Shown here piece after piece: positions 38,037-47,962 of a stretch of DNA of 64,000 nt. Position 1 is the stretch's first letter. Each line of letters starts with the position of its first letter. The DNA lies in assembly GCA_024643325.1 (NCBI GenBank), contig JAHEND010000001.1, positions 1 through 64,000 on the forward strand, read 5' to 3'. Source of the DNA: Sediminicola sp. Its GTDB lineage: Bacteria; Bacteroidota; Bacteroidia; Flavobacteriales; Flavobacteriaceae. The notes below the pieces were generated by a model that was not told the DNA's origin, ran no database searches, and saw only the letters and a list, made by a program, of their open reading frames with translations. The position numbers were made by a program, and so were the translations under genes.

Positions 38037-39052
38037 TGAATGTTTATAAAGACATATCCATTAAACCACACAATAGCTTTGGCATAGATGTCAATGCAGC
38101 TTACTTTTCAGAGAGTTACCATTTAGAAGATTTAAAAAACCTTCTGACGAATCGCTGCCATTCTAATGTATTTATTATTAGTGGAGGCAGCAACCTTTTA
38201 CTCACCAAAGATATAGATGCCCATGTGATTAAAATATGCCACAAAGGAATAAAACTAGTTACTGAAACAGAAAAGGAGGTTATATTAGATGTCGCAGCTG
38301 GAGAAAATTGGCACGATTTAGTTCTATGGTGTTTAGATCATCATTACGGAGGTATTGAAAACTTATCCCTGATACCTGGCTGTGTAGGTAGCGCTCCAAT
38401 ACAAAATATTGGAGCCTATGGTGTTGAGTTAAAAGATGTTTTTGTGTCCTGTGAGGTGCTGGAAATAGAAACGCTTAAAACATTTACTCTCTCAGCTCAG
38501 GCCTGCGAGTTTGGTTACAGAACTTCTGTTTTTAAAACAGCCGCCAAAGGGAAATACGTTATTTGTGCTATTAGGATTCGCCTTTCTAAACAGCCCCATA
38601 GGCTACAGACCAAATATGGAGATATTCAAAGGGTCTTAAAAGAAAATAATACAGATAAAAATCCCAGTATAAAGGATGTCTCAGAGGCTGTTATAAGTAT
38701 TCGAAAATCAAAATTACCCGATCCAAAAATATTAGGAAATAGTGGTAGTTTTTTTAAAAACCCTACGGTTGACAGTGATTTTTTTAATGCTTTTCATGCT
38801 AAATGGCCAAAGGCACCATTTTATAAGATCACAGATAATCAATACAAAATTCCTGCTGGCTGGCTCATAGAGCAGTCTGGATTAAAGGGATATAGAGAAA
38901 ATGACGCTGGAATTCACGAAAAACAAGCTTTAGTCATTGTTAACTACGGAAATGCTAGTGGAAAACAACTTTTAACTATAGCCCAAAAAGTCATTCAAAC
39001 AGTCAAAGAAAAATTTGCCATACATTTAGATCCTGAAGTAAATATCATTTAG
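38036..39052 (+). CDS. murB: UDP-N-acetylenolpyruvoylglucosamine reductase
   Basis: 338 aa; IISGGSNLLLTKDID, IPGCVGSAPIQNIGAYG, GNSGSFFKNP. Confidence 0.96.
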   Translation: MNVYKDISIKPHNSFGIDVNAAYFSESYHLEDLKNLLTNRCHSNVFIISGGSNLLLTKDIDAHVIKICHKGIKLVTETEKEVILDVAAGENWHDLVLWCLDHHYGGIENLSLIPGCVGSAPIQNIGAYGVELKDVFVSCEVLEIETLKTFTLSAQACEFGYRTSVFKTAAKGKYVICAIRIRLSKQPHRLQTKYGDIQRVLKENNTDKNPSIKDVSEAVISIRKSKLPDPKILGNSGSFFKNPTVDSDFFNAFHAKWPKAPFYKITDNQYKIPAGWLIEQSGLKGYRENDAGIHEKQALVIVNYGNASGKQLLTIAQKVIQTVKEKFAIHLDPEVNII

Positions 39053-39061
39053 TCAACATTG

Positions 39062-39589
39062 ATGGGTATAGACACGACAATTGTTGGACTCTTAAAAGCT
39101 AAGGATGAAAAAGCCCTCAGTTTACTTTATGATAACTATTCAGAGGTGCTTTACGGGGTTTGTTTTCAAATATTAAAAGACACCTCAGCTGCAGAAGACG
39201 CCCTTCAGGAAAGTTTTATAAAAATTTGGAAAAACAGCCATACTTACGATCAAAAAAAAGCTAAATTATTTACCTGGATTTTAAGAATTACGCGCAACAC
39301 TGCTATTGATTTATACCGAAAGACAAACAAAACAAAACCCTTAGAAGTCCAAATAGGCATAAGCACCGTAAATATTAAAGACCAAGGATTTGAAAGTGAC
39401 CACCTAGACATTCAAAATCATATGGATCGATTAGCACAAAAAAATAAAGCGGTACTAGAAGCTATTTTCTTTTTTGGCATGACACAAAGAGAAGTGGCTG
39501 ATTATTTAGGTATTCCTTTGGGTACAGTAAAATCTAGGCTTAGAATTGGATTAAAAGAACTGGGAAATGTATATCAGTTTAAGCAATAA
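39062..39589 (+). CDS. ECF-type RNA polymerase sigma factor
   Basis: ALQESFIKIWKNSHTYDQKKAKLFTWILRITRNTAIDLYRK; region 4 GMTQREVADYLGIPLGTVKSRLRIGLKEL. Confidence 0.95.
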   Translation: MGIDTTIVGLLKAKDEKALSLLYDNYSEVLYGVCFQILKDTSAAEDALQESFIKIWKNSHTYDQKKAKLFTWILRITRNTAIDLYRKTNKTKPLEVQIGISTVNIKDQGFESDHLDIQNHMDRLAQKNKAVLEAIFFFGMTQREVADYLGIPLGTVKSRLRIGLKELGNVYQFKQ

Positions 39590-39592
39590 AAA

Positions 39593-40342
39593 ATGGAAGA
39601 AAATACTGCAGCTATAATCGCATCGGGTGATCTTGAATTATATGTATCTGGAAGTCTGGATCTTCAAGAGACCCTTCGAATTGAAAGCCTCATTGAAAAT
39701 AATCCTCATTTAAAAGCACACCTAGACTTATTAGAAAGCAATCTTTTAGAATTTAGCGCGCAATACAAAAAAACACCTTTAAAATCCTTAAAAACCAATA
39801 TTGAACGACAGGTAAAAAGAATAGAGCGGTTGGCCAAATTTTCATGGGCTTCCATTGTTTTAGCTGTCGTAGTCTTTTTAATGACTTCTCTTTATGTGTT
39901 CAAAGAGACCAAAAGAATGCGAACCCAGCAGTCTATAGTGAATGATCAGATTAAAGAACTCACTACAGATTTTGATCAAAAACTAGAAGACCTGAGGAAT
40001 CAGTTTATAGTACTTCAAAGCCCACAAACCGAGAAAAAAGAGCATGAATCTCAATACAATGAGGTCTCCTTTAATTTTTCTTCTTATCTCAATAAAGAGA
40101 AGAGATTGGGATTCTTACAATTCGACAACTTACCCAAACTACCAGAAAATATGTGTTTCCAAATATGGGTAAGTCGCAATGGAGTTAAAGAAAATATTGG
40201 AATTCTTTCTAAAATTGACAAACAACAATTAATTCAAATTCCTTTTAAAGAAAAGGGTACAATACATATCACTATTGAAGAAAAACCTGGGAATCCAAAC
40301 CCTGACCCTAAAGCATCCTTAGCCAATATACCTATTGGATAA
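39593..40342 (+). CDS. Anti-sigma factor (RskA-like C-terminus)
   Basis: Single TM; C-terminal GFLQFDNLPKLPENMCFQIWVSRNGVKENIGIL; directly after the sigma gene. Confidence 0.88.
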   Translation: MEENTAAIIASGDLELYVSGSLDLQETLRIESLIENNPHLKAHLDLLESNLLEFSAQYKKTPLKSLKTNIERQVKRIERLAKFSWASIVLAVVVFLMTSLYVFKETKRMRTQQSIVNDQIKELTTDFDQKLEDLRNQFIVLQSPQTEKKEHESQYNEVSFNFSSYLNKEKRLGFLQFDNLPKLPENMCFQIWVSRNGVKENIGILSKIDKQQLIQIPFKEKGTIHITIEEKPGNPNPDPKASLANIPIG

Positions 40343-40389
40343 GTGTGTTGCAATAGCATATTTTGTACCTTTGTAAAAAAAGATAAAAA

Positions 40390-40590
40390 ATGAAGTTAAT
40401 TTTCATTACAATTGGACTTTTAGGATTAGGTTTCGCTGGTATTGCGATAAAAATTTGGGCCAAAAAAGATGGTGCTTTCTCAGGAACATGTGCCAGTCAA
40501 AGTCCTTTTTTAAATAAAGAAGGGGAAGCCTGTGGGATGTGTGGAAAACTTCCATCTGAGCAGGAATGTAGAAATGAAATAGTCCAATAA
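40390..40590 (+). CDS. Small Cys-rich membrane-anchored protein (66 aa)
   Basis: N-terminal TM then CASQSPFLNKEGEACGMCGKLPSEQEC. Confidence 0.8.
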   Translation: MKLIFITIGLLGLGFAGIAIKIWAKKDGAFSGTCASQSPFLNKEGEACGMCGKLPSEQECRNEIVQ

Positions 40591-40597
40591 AGAACCA

Positions 40598-41173
40598 TTG
40601 ATTTTAGCCCCCGAAAACATATCAAAAACCATTCAAAATGCTAAATCCGGTCAGCAACTGGCTTTTAGTAATCTCTTGGATACATTTTGGAATGATGTGT
40701 ACAGCTTTCAGCTGCTTAGAACAAAAAACGAGTTAGAGGCAGAAGACATTACAATTGAAACTTTTTCTAAAGCTTTTGATAAAATTAATAGCTACAAAGA
40801 AGAGTTTGTGTTTAAAACCTGGCTCATTACTATTTCAAAGAACCTCCACATAGATCTCTTAAGAAAACGGAAAAGAAGCCTTGAAAACAATACTTTCTCT
40901 TATCAAAATACCACAGGAGAATCGGAGGTTTTAGACAGTACTCCAAGTGCTGAAGATCAATTGATACAGCAACAAAATTTAGCAGATTTACTCACAGAAA
41001 TAAAAAAGCTAAAACCCGCTTATCAAAAAGTAATTAACCTGCGATATTTTAATGAAATGAGTTATGCTGAAATGGCATTGGAATTAGGTGAACCAGTAAA
41101 TAACATTAAAGTAAAAGCACTTAGGGCAAGAAAATTATTGTCCGAATTGATTAGGAACAAGCCTTTGATTTAG
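40598..41173 (+). CDS. ECF-type RNA polymerase sigma factor (second)
   Basis: IETFSKAFDKINSYKEEFVFKTWLITISKNLHIDLLRKRKR; region 4 INLRYFNEMSYAEMALELGEPVNNIKVKALRARKLL. Confidence 0.93.
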   Translation: MILAPENISKTIQNAKSGQQLAFSNLLDTFWNDVYSFQLLRTKNELEAEDITIETFSKAFDKINSYKEEFVFKTWLITISKNLHIDLLRKRKRSLENNTFSYQNTTGESEVLDSTPSAEDQLIQQQNLADLLTEIKKLKPAYQKVINLRYFNEMSYAEMALELGEPVNNIKVKALRARKLLSELIRNKPLI

Positions 41174-41214
41174 GGTTTTTATCCCCATTGTTTATTATAT
41201 TTGCTTAAAAAAAG

Positions 41215-42096
41215 ATGGCTACCGATACAATTACACCCACCAAAGACAAGCCTAAGGCAGGAAAGCCAAAATGGTTAAGGGTTAAACTCCCCACCGGTCA
41301 GAAATACACCCAACTTAGGAGTTTGGTAGATAAATATGATTTACATACCATTTGTACTTCTGGAAGCTGCCCAAATATGGGTGAATGTTGGGGAGAAGGT
41401 ACGGCAACATTTATGATCTTAGGAAATATTTGTACCAGATCTTGCGGATTTTGCGGTGTTAAAACGGGGAGACCTGAAACAGTAGATTGGGAAGAACCTG
41501 AGAAAGTGGCACGTTCTATTCAAATAATGGGTATAAAACACGCTGTGATTACTTCCGTAGACAGAGATGACCTTCAAGATATGGGTTCTATTATATGGGA
41601 AGAAACAGTAGGTGCTATCCGCAGGTTAAATCCAACAACGACCTTGGAAACACTTATTCCTGATTTTCAAGGAATCACAAGACATTTAGACAGAATTGTC
41701 AGGGCTAATCCTGAGGTGGTTTCTCACAATATGGAAACCGTTAAAAGACTTACAAGAGCCGTAAGGATTCAAGCCAAATACGAGAAGAGTTTAGAGGTAC
41801 TAGCCTATCTTAAAAAAGCTGGGATTAACAGAACTAAGTCTGGTATAATGTTAGGGCTAGGTGAAAAAGAAGAAGAGGTTATTGAGACCTTAAAGGATTT
41901 AAGAAATGCACAAGTAGACGTAGTGACCATAGGTCAATACTTACAACCTTCTAAAAATCATCTCCCTGTGACAGAATTTATTACGCCTGAACAGTTTAAA
42001 AAATATGAAACTATTGGTTTAGAAATGGGCTTTAGACATGTGGAAAGTGGCGCATTAGTAAGATCTTCCTATAAAGCACACAAACACATGCTTTAA
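41215..42096 (+). CDS. lipA: Lipoyl synthase
   Basis: 293 aa; CPNMGECWGEGTATFMILGNICTRSCGFCGVKTGRP. Confidence 0.98.
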   Translation: MATDTITPTKDKPKAGKPKWLRVKLPTGQKYTQLRSLVDKYDLHTICTSGSCPNMGECWGEGTATFMILGNICTRSCGFCGVKTGRPETVDWEEPEKVARSIQIMGIKHAVITSVDRDDLQDMGSIIWEETVGAIRRLNPTTTLETLIPDFQGITRHLDRIVRANPEVVSHNMETVKRLTRAVRIQAKYEKSLEVLAYLKKAGINRTKSGIMLGLGEKEEEVIETLKDLRNAQVDVVTIGQYLQPSKNHLPVTEFITPEQFKKYETIGLEMGFRHVESGALVRSSYKAHKHML

Positions 42097-42111
42097 CAGC
42101 ATAAACTCTAG

Positions 42112-43122
42112 ATGAAAAAAATAAAAATAGGTATTAATGGGTTTGGCCGAATTGGTCGAACACTATTTCGCCTTCTAATCAACCACCCTTCTATTGAGGT
42201 GGTTGCAATTAATGACCTTGCTCCAGCAAAAACACTCGCCCATCTTTTAAAATATGACTCTATACACGGTGTTTTGGGTCAAGATATCATTGGATTGGAT
42301 CACGCTATACTAGTGGCTAAAAATAAAATTCCTGTCTTCAATGAAGCGTCTATTGATTCTATATCTTGGCAAGAAACTGGTGCCGAAATAATCATTGAAG
42401 CAACCGGTAAGTTTAAAAACAAAAGTCTGTTATCTCTACATCTCAAAGAGGGTGTGAAAAGAGTTATTTTAGCAGCACCTCCTGAGGAAGACAATATTCC
42501 AATGATCATTATGGGTATTAATGAGCACAGTTTAAAAAAAGGAGACCAAATTATTTCAAATGCTTCTTGCACTACAAATAATGCAGCACCAATGATAGCA
42601 ATAATCAAAGAATTGTGCGGCATTTCAGAGGCTTATATCACTACAGTTCATTCATATACTTCGGACCAAAGTTTACACGATCAGCCTCACAGAGATCTCA
42701 GAAGGGCCAGGGCTGCAGGACAATCAATAGTACCTACTACAACAGGTGCTGCAAAAGCACTCACCAGAGTGTTTCCAGATCTTGCTGAAGTAATGGGTGG
42801 TTGTGGCATAAGGGTGCCTGTGGTAAATGGTTCATTGACCGATATTACATTTAATGTCATAAAACCAACAACTATTACTGAAATAAACACTACATTTAAA
42901 AAAGCTGCTGCTGGAAATTTTAAACATATTTTAGCTTATACTGAAGATCCTATTGTATCTGTAGACATAAACAGCAGTCCTTATTCTTGTACTTTTGACG
43001 CTCAAATGACCTCTGTCATAGGTAATATGGTTAAAATTATCGGTTGGTACGACAATGAAACAGGTTATAGTAATAGGCTGGTAGACTTAATTTTACATAC
43101 TAGAAAAATAGCAAGTCCATAA
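42112..43122 (+). CDS. gap: Type I glyceraldehyde-3-phosphate dehydrogenase
   Basis: 336 aa; IGINGFGRIGRTLFR, SNASCTTNNAAP, WYDNETGYSNRLVDLI. Confidence 0.96.
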   Translation: MKKIKIGINGFGRIGRTLFRLLINHPSIEVVAINDLAPAKTLAHLLKYDSIHGVLGQDIIGLDHAILVAKNKIPVFNEASIDSISWQETGAEIIIEATGKFKNKSLLSLHLKEGVKRVILAAPPEEDNIPMIIMGINEHSLKKGDQIISNASCTTNNAAPMIAIIKELCGISEAYITTVHSYTSDQSLHDQPHRDLRRARAAGQSIVPTTTGAAKALTRVFPDLAEVMGGCGIRVPVVNGSLTDITFNVIKPTTITEINTTFKKAAAGNFKHILAYTEDPIVSVDINSSPYSCTFDAQMTSVIGNMVKIIGWYDNETGYSNRLVDLILHTRKIASP

Positions 43123-43124
43123 AT

Positions 43125-44369
43125 ATGATCCTTCCAATTAACATCTCAATAACACCTTTACTATTGTTTTTGCTGATTGGTATTTTTGGAATCTTAGCAA
43201 TTATCATAGTGTTTTTGCTCTTAAAGAATGAAAATGAAAGGCGCAAGAATAGCATTAAATTAGAGAAATCACTGGCTTTTAACACTACTCTAAGTCATGA
43301 ACTAAGAACGCCTTTGTATGCAGTAACAGCTATCTCTAAAAGCTTATTACAAAACTCACCTAAGGCGTCGCAAATAGAAGACTTACAAATACTGGAAAGA
43401 GCCTCGAATTATTTGGTTAAATTAATTAACGATTCTCTTCTGTTAAAAAAGATTGATGCAAAAAAGTTAAGCCACCACCAAGAATCTTTTTATTTAGATA
43501 GGTTGGTTAACCAGGTCTCCAAAACCGTAGAAAAACAAATTGCTTTTTCAGACGTTAAAATAATTATCAAAATAGATCCCACTATTCCAAATCATTTAAT
43601 AGGAGATCCTGTTAAATTGAGTCAAATATTAATAAACCTATTAAACAATGCAGCCAAGTTTGGTGAAAAAAAACCAGTTTACATAAAAGTAGTAGCTCGA
43701 AATATCTACGAAAAAAACTGCGTAATTTGTTTTAAAATTATTGACCATGGAAAAGGGATTCTCAAGGAAGATCAAGGGAAAATTCTCAAACACTTTCATC
43801 AATTAGAATCAAAAAATAAATCTTTTGGTAGTGGACTAGGATTACCTATTGTTGTGGCACTATTAAAAATCCTAAACAGTGAATTGGTTATAAAGAGTAC
43901 CGTAAATAAAGGAAGTGAATTTAGTTTTTCTCTAAACTTCAAGATTAATTCAAAAGACATTACAGAAAAACTAAAAGTAGATAAAACTGCGCTTAAAGAC
44001 CTCATTGTTTTAGTGGTAGACGACAATCTAATCAACCAAGTAATTACCATTAAAACCTTGGAGAAAATTGGTGTTAAAGCAATGCCTTGCCACTCTGGAT
44101 CAGAAGCTATTCAATTGGTTGCTTCCAATAGCTTTGACCTTGTCCTTATGGATCTACATATGCCTGTGATGACGGGAGAAGAGGCTACAAAAAAAATAAG
44201 ATCCACCAATAAATCTATTCCAATTGTAGCACTTACAGCGCTTGAAAAAGACAATCATTGGAAGGAATTATCTGATATGGGCTTTTCTGCTATGCTTCAC
44301 AAACCCTATGAAGAAGAAGAACTATACAAAGTTCTATTATTGGCTCGTATTTCAGGTAATGCTCTGTAA
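43125..44369 (+). CDS. Hybrid histidine kinase (HisKA-HATPase_c-receiver)
   Basis: SHELRTPLYAVTAISKSLL H-box; NLLNNAAKFGEK N-box; GSGLGLPIV; receiver VVDDNLINQVI...LVLMDLHMPVMTGEEA. Confidence 0.94.
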   Translation: MILPINISITPLLLFLLIGIFGILAIIIVFLLLKNENERRKNSIKLEKSLAFNTTLSHELRTPLYAVTAISKSLLQNSPKASQIEDLQILERASNYLVKLINDSLLLKKIDAKKLSHHQESFYLDRLVNQVSKTVEKQIAFSDVKIIIKIDPTIPNHLIGDPVKLSQILINLLNNAAKFGEKKPVYIKVVARNIYEKNCVICFKIIDHGKGILKEDQGKILKHFHQLESKNKSFGSGLGLPIVVALLKILNSELVIKSTVNKGSEFSFSLNFKINSKDITEKLKVDKTALKDLIVLVVDDNLINQVITIKTLEKIGVKAMPCHSGSEAIQLVASNSFDLVLMDLHMPVMTGEEATKKIRSTNKSIPIVALTALEKDNHWKELSDMGFSAMLHKPYEEEELYKVLLLARISGNAL

Positions 44370-45397
44370 AAAATGTGTTTCTCTCTTTCTATAAAATCAT
44401 GAGATACTGGGAGGTAAAACAATTGAGGTATAGCTGTGCTTAACTTCACAAAATCCTTGTGAGTACAAATAATTTTTTGATGTTTTTTTAATGACTCTAT
44501 TTCGTTTCTGGAGAAATAATGATGGTCTGCATACCTTAAATGATGTATTATTATGCCTTGTTTTTCTAAAAAACAAACCAATGGTTCTGGATTAGCAATT
44601 GCGGTAACCAATGTAATTTCCTGACCCTTCAGATTGTTTAAAGAAATGGACTTATTCAATCCAACAAGGATATTGTCATATTTTAAATGACTGAAAAAAA
44701 CTGGTTGATTTGGCATAAGATTGAGGCCTGAAACAAAAGACGCTTTCTTGGTGGCGTCTATATGATCGGGAGATTTAGTGACCACGACAACTTGGGCTTT
44801 TTTGACCCTTAATTGATGATCTCTCAATGTACCAGCTGGCAAATAAAAATCATTAAAGTAAGGTTTATTATAAGTAGTGAGTAAAATATTAAACTGAGCT
44901 TTAATGGCCCGATGTTGAAAAGCGTCGTCTAAAAGTACTAAATCAGGTGCGGTTTGTCTCTCAGAATTTTGAGTTTCAAATAAACTCTTTTTTCCTGAAA
45001 ACCCTTGGGTGTAGTACGCTTCTAAATAAGTCATTGCGGCTACTCTAGATGCACAAACAACCATCCTAATTTGAGGAAATGACTTATAAAGTTGAAAAGC
45101 TTCGTCCCCTATTTCATACGAATTAGATGCAGCATTAGCCTCAATTAAACCACGTGACTTTCTTCCATAACCCCTACTTACTACTGCAATTTGCAAGCCC
45201 TTGCTTGAATAGTATTCAATTAAAAGAGCAATCATTGGTGTTTTTCCTGTGCCTCCCAAACTGAGGTTACCTACGCAAATAGTAGGGGTATTGAAACTTT
45301 CACTTTTAAATAAACCGAGGTCATAAAAAAGATGTCTAAGTCTCAGCACCCATGCATAGAGAAGCGATAAAGGCCATAAAAGCATTCTGATCTTCAT
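44306..45397 (-). CDS. lpxK: Tetraacyldisaccharide 4'-kinase
   Basis: 363 aa; VGNLSLGGTGKTPMIALLIEYYSSKGLQIAVVSRGYGRKSRG; LLDDAFQHR. Confidence 0.95.
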   Translation of the reverse strand: MKIRMLLWPLSLLYAWVLRLRHLFYDLGLFKSESFNTPTICVGNLSLGGTGKTPMIALLIEYYSSKGLQIAVVSRGYGRKSRGLIEANAASNSYEIGDEAFQLYKSFPQIRMVVCASRVAAMTYLEAYYTQGFSGKKSLFETQNSERQTAPDLVLLDDAFQHRAIKAQFNILLTTYNKPYFNDFYLPAGTLRDHQLRVKKAQVVVVTKSPDHIDATKKASFVSGLNLMPNQPVFFSHLKYDNILVGLNKSISLNNLKGQEITLVTAIANPEPLVCFLEKQGIIIHHLRYADHHYFSRNEIESLKKHQKIICTHKDFVKLSTAIPQLFYLPVSHDFIEREKHIFYRALPEIRANNRTLYSSSSS

Positions 45398-45447
45398 AGG
45401 AACGAAATTATAATATTTATATTTGTCAAGAACACAATTTTACAATT

Positions 45448-46248
45448 ATGACGGTAAAAGATATTACCAATTTATTGGAAGAACTAGCACCATTAAGCTG
45501 GGCAGAGGAATTTGACAATGTTGGGTTATTGGTGGGAGATCCACAGTCAACGGTATCTGGTATAGTAGTTAGTCTAGATACTTTGGAAAATGTGGTAGAA
45601 GAAGCTATTGAAAAAAATGCCAATATGATCGTGAGTTTTCATCCAATCATTTTTAAAGGACTCAAGCAACTGACTCCCACAGATTATGTTTCAAAGGTTG
45701 TCCTAAAATGTGTTCAACACGGTATATCTATTTATAGTATGCACACCGCATTAGACAATGCATCACTAGGCGTAAATCATGAAATAGCAAAGCGTATTGG
45801 TCTGCAAAAAGTAGAAGTTCTCATTAATAATTCAAATCTAAAGCCACAAAAACCAGAGGGAGGTTTAGGAATGGGAAGAATAGGATTACTCCCTGAGCCC
45901 ATGGAGGAAAAGAACTTCCTGAAACACTTGAAAGAAATTTTTGGTACACCTTGCATAAAACATTCGCAATTAATTGGAAAAAAAATAAAAAAAGTAGCTG
46001 TTTTGGGGGGTAGTGGCGCTTTTGCCATTGACAACGCAAAATACTGTAAAGCAGATGCTTATGTTACTTCTGATTTAAAATATCACGACTTTTTTAAAGC
46101 AGAAAATAACATTCTACTTGCAGATATAGGGCACTATGAAAGTGAACAGTTTACAAAAAATCTTTTAGTGGGCTATCTTACAAAAAAAATTCCTAATTTT
46201 GCAATCTCTTTATCGGAGAGTAACACCAATCCCATCAAGTATTATTAA
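45448..46248 (+). CDS. Nif3-like dinuclear metal center family protein
   Basis: 266 aa; LAPLSWAEEFDNVGLLVGDP, VSFHPIIFKGLKQL, YSMHTALDNASLGVNHEIA. Confidence 0.95.
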   Translation: MTVKDITNLLEELAPLSWAEEFDNVGLLVGDPQSTVSGIVVSLDTLENVVEEAIEKNANMIVSFHPIIFKGLKQLTPTDYVSKVVLKCVQHGISIYSMHTALDNASLGVNHEIAKRIGLQKVEVLINNSNLKPQKPEGGLGMGRIGLLPEPMEEKNFLKHLKEIFGTPCIKHSQLIGKKIKKVAVLGGSGAFAIDNAKYCKADAYVTSDLKYHDFFKAENNILLADIGHYESEQFTKNLLVGYLTKKIPNFAISLSESNTNPIKYY

Positions 46249-46250
46249 TT

Positions 46251-47030
46251 ATGGCAACAAAGAAAGAGGTAACAGTAGAAGATAAGCTAAGGGCTTTATA
46301 CGACCTTCAATTGATAGATTCAAGGGTAGACGAAATTAGAAATGTAAGGGGTGAACTTCCATTAGAAGTAGAAGACCTTGAAGATGAAGTTTCTGGATTA
46401 AATACCAGAATGGAAAAACTTAAGTCTGATTTAGAAACCATTAATGTAGAAATAGCTGCAAAGAAAAATCTAATTGAAGATGCTAAGTCTGCCATAAAAA
46501 AATATGCGGAGCAACAAAAAAACGTAAGAAACTCTAGAGAGTTTAATGCGCTTTCAAAAGAAGTAGAGTTTCAAGAACTTGAAATTGAATTAGCAGAAAA
46601 AAATATTCGCGAATTCAAAGCCCAAATGGAGCAAAAAAAGGCAGTTATAGAAGACTCCAAAGAACGCTTAGAAGCTAGAGAAACACACCTGAAACATAAA
46701 AAAGAAGAACTAAACGACATTCTTGCTGAAACAGAAAAAGAAGAAGAAGCCCTTCTTAAAAAATCTGCAGAATACGAGACTCAAATTGAAGAAAGATTGA
46801 TCAATGCATATAAGCGCATAAGAACCAATGTGAAAAATGGTTTAGCGGTTGTTGCTATTGAGAGAGGTGCTTCTGGAGGGTCATTCTTTACTATTCCTCC
46901 CCAAGTTCAAGTTGAGATTGCTTCAAGAAAAAAAATTATTACAGACGAACACTCTGGAAGAATTTTGGTAGATCCTACACTTGCAGAAGAGCAACAAGAA
47001 AAAATGCAAAAACTATTTGCTAGTTTGTAA
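46251..47030 (+). CDS. C4-type zinc ribbon (CT398-like) family protein with apparently degenerate zinc ribbon
   Basis: 259 aa coiled coil then GASGGSFFTIPPQVQVEIASRKKIITDEHSGRILVD. Confidence 0.88.
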   Translation: MATKKEVTVEDKLRALYDLQLIDSRVDEIRNVRGELPLEVEDLEDEVSGLNTRMEKLKSDLETINVEIAAKKNLIEDAKSAIKKYAEQQKNVRNSREFNALSKEVEFQELEIELAEKNIREFKAQMEQKKAVIEDSKERLEARETHLKHKKEELNDILAETEKEEEALLKKSAEYETQIEERLINAYKRIRTNVKNGLAVVAIERGASGGSFFTIPPQVQVEIASRKKIITDEHSGRILVDPTLAEEQQEKMQKLFASL

Positions 47031-47050
47031 AAACAGCATTTAACCATATT

Positions 47051-47083
47051 AAAAAAATCTCCATAAATGGAGATTTTTTTTTT
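47051..47083 (+). terminator. Intrinsic terminator
   Basis: AAAAAATCTCCATAAATGGAGATTTTTTTTTT. Confidence 0.88.
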
Positions 47084-47184
47084 GACGTTACTCAAATAAG
47101 CACTTTTATTACAATAGAAAAAAGTATTAAATATAATAATTAGCCATATGCTTTCTTATATTTGTTTAACAAAACCTAAGAAAC

Positions 47185-47817
47185 GTGAAACAATTTAAGG
47201 CAGCAGATTTAGAAGAACTTCCATCGAGGTTCAGGGCAAATCTCATTAATAGTTGTACTGGATATAAATCATTAAATCTAATAGGCACCCAAGACAGTGA
47301 TGGAAATAAAAACCTGGCTGTTTTTAACTCTATTATTCACCTTGGCAGCAACCCAGCGCTGATAGGTTTCACATTTAGACCACTCACTGTGCAAAGGGAC
47401 ACCTATAAAAATATCAAAGAAACTGGTGTTTTTACAGTAAACCATGTTCAGGAAGCCTTTATAGACAAAGCCCACCAAACCGCTGCAAAATACCCTACCA
47501 ATACGTCTGAATTTGAAGCAGTCGGATTAGAAGTTGAATACATTGAGGGTACATTTGCACCCTTTGTAAAAGAGAGCACTATTAAATACAGCTGCACTTA
47601 TATGAATGAATATCCCATAGTAGAAAATGGCTGCATTATGCTTGTTGGCGCCATAAACGCACTTTATTTAAATGAAGATTTTATTGCATCTGATGGTTGG
47701 ATAGATTTAGCAAAAGCCAACAGCATTGCGGGGATTGGGATTGACGGATACATTAAAGGATCTAAACCGATTAGATACGAGTACGCCAAACCAGACACAA
47801 ATCCACAAAAGAAATAG
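47185..47817 (+). CDS. Flavin reductase-like (DIM6/NTAB) family protein
   Basis: 210 aa; [45 protein letters not shown]. Confidence 0.9.
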   Translation: MKQFKAADLEELPSRFRANLINSCTGYKSLNLIGTQDSDGNKNLAVFNSIIHLGSNPALIGFTFRPLTVQRDTYKNIKETGVFTVNHVQEAFIDKAHQTAAKYPTNTSEFEAVGLEVEYIEGTFAPFVKESTIKYSCTYMNEYPIVENGCIMLVGAINALYLNEDFIASDGWIDLAKANSIAGIGIDGYIKGSKPIRYEYAKPDTNPQKK

Positions 47818-47818
47818 G

Positions 47819-47962
47819 ATGCATAAAAAGGCCTTACTTCCATCCAAAATTTGCGCCGTATGTCAAAGGCCTTTTAATTGGAGAAAGAAATGGGAGAGAA
47901 ACTGGGATGAAGTACGATACTGTTCTGAAAAATGTAAAAGAAATAAAAACTCAAGTTTATGA
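47819..47962 (+). CDS. DUF2256-like small zinc-binding protein
   Basis: [47 protein letters not shown]; start moved from 47726. Confidence 0.9.
   Translation: MHKKALLPSKICAVCQRPFNWRKKWERNWDEVRYCSEKCKRNKNSSL

Noticed and set aside
47726-47818. N-terminal extension of the DUF2256 ORF
   Set aside because: Overlaps the flavin reductase gene; the conserved Cys protein starts at 47819.
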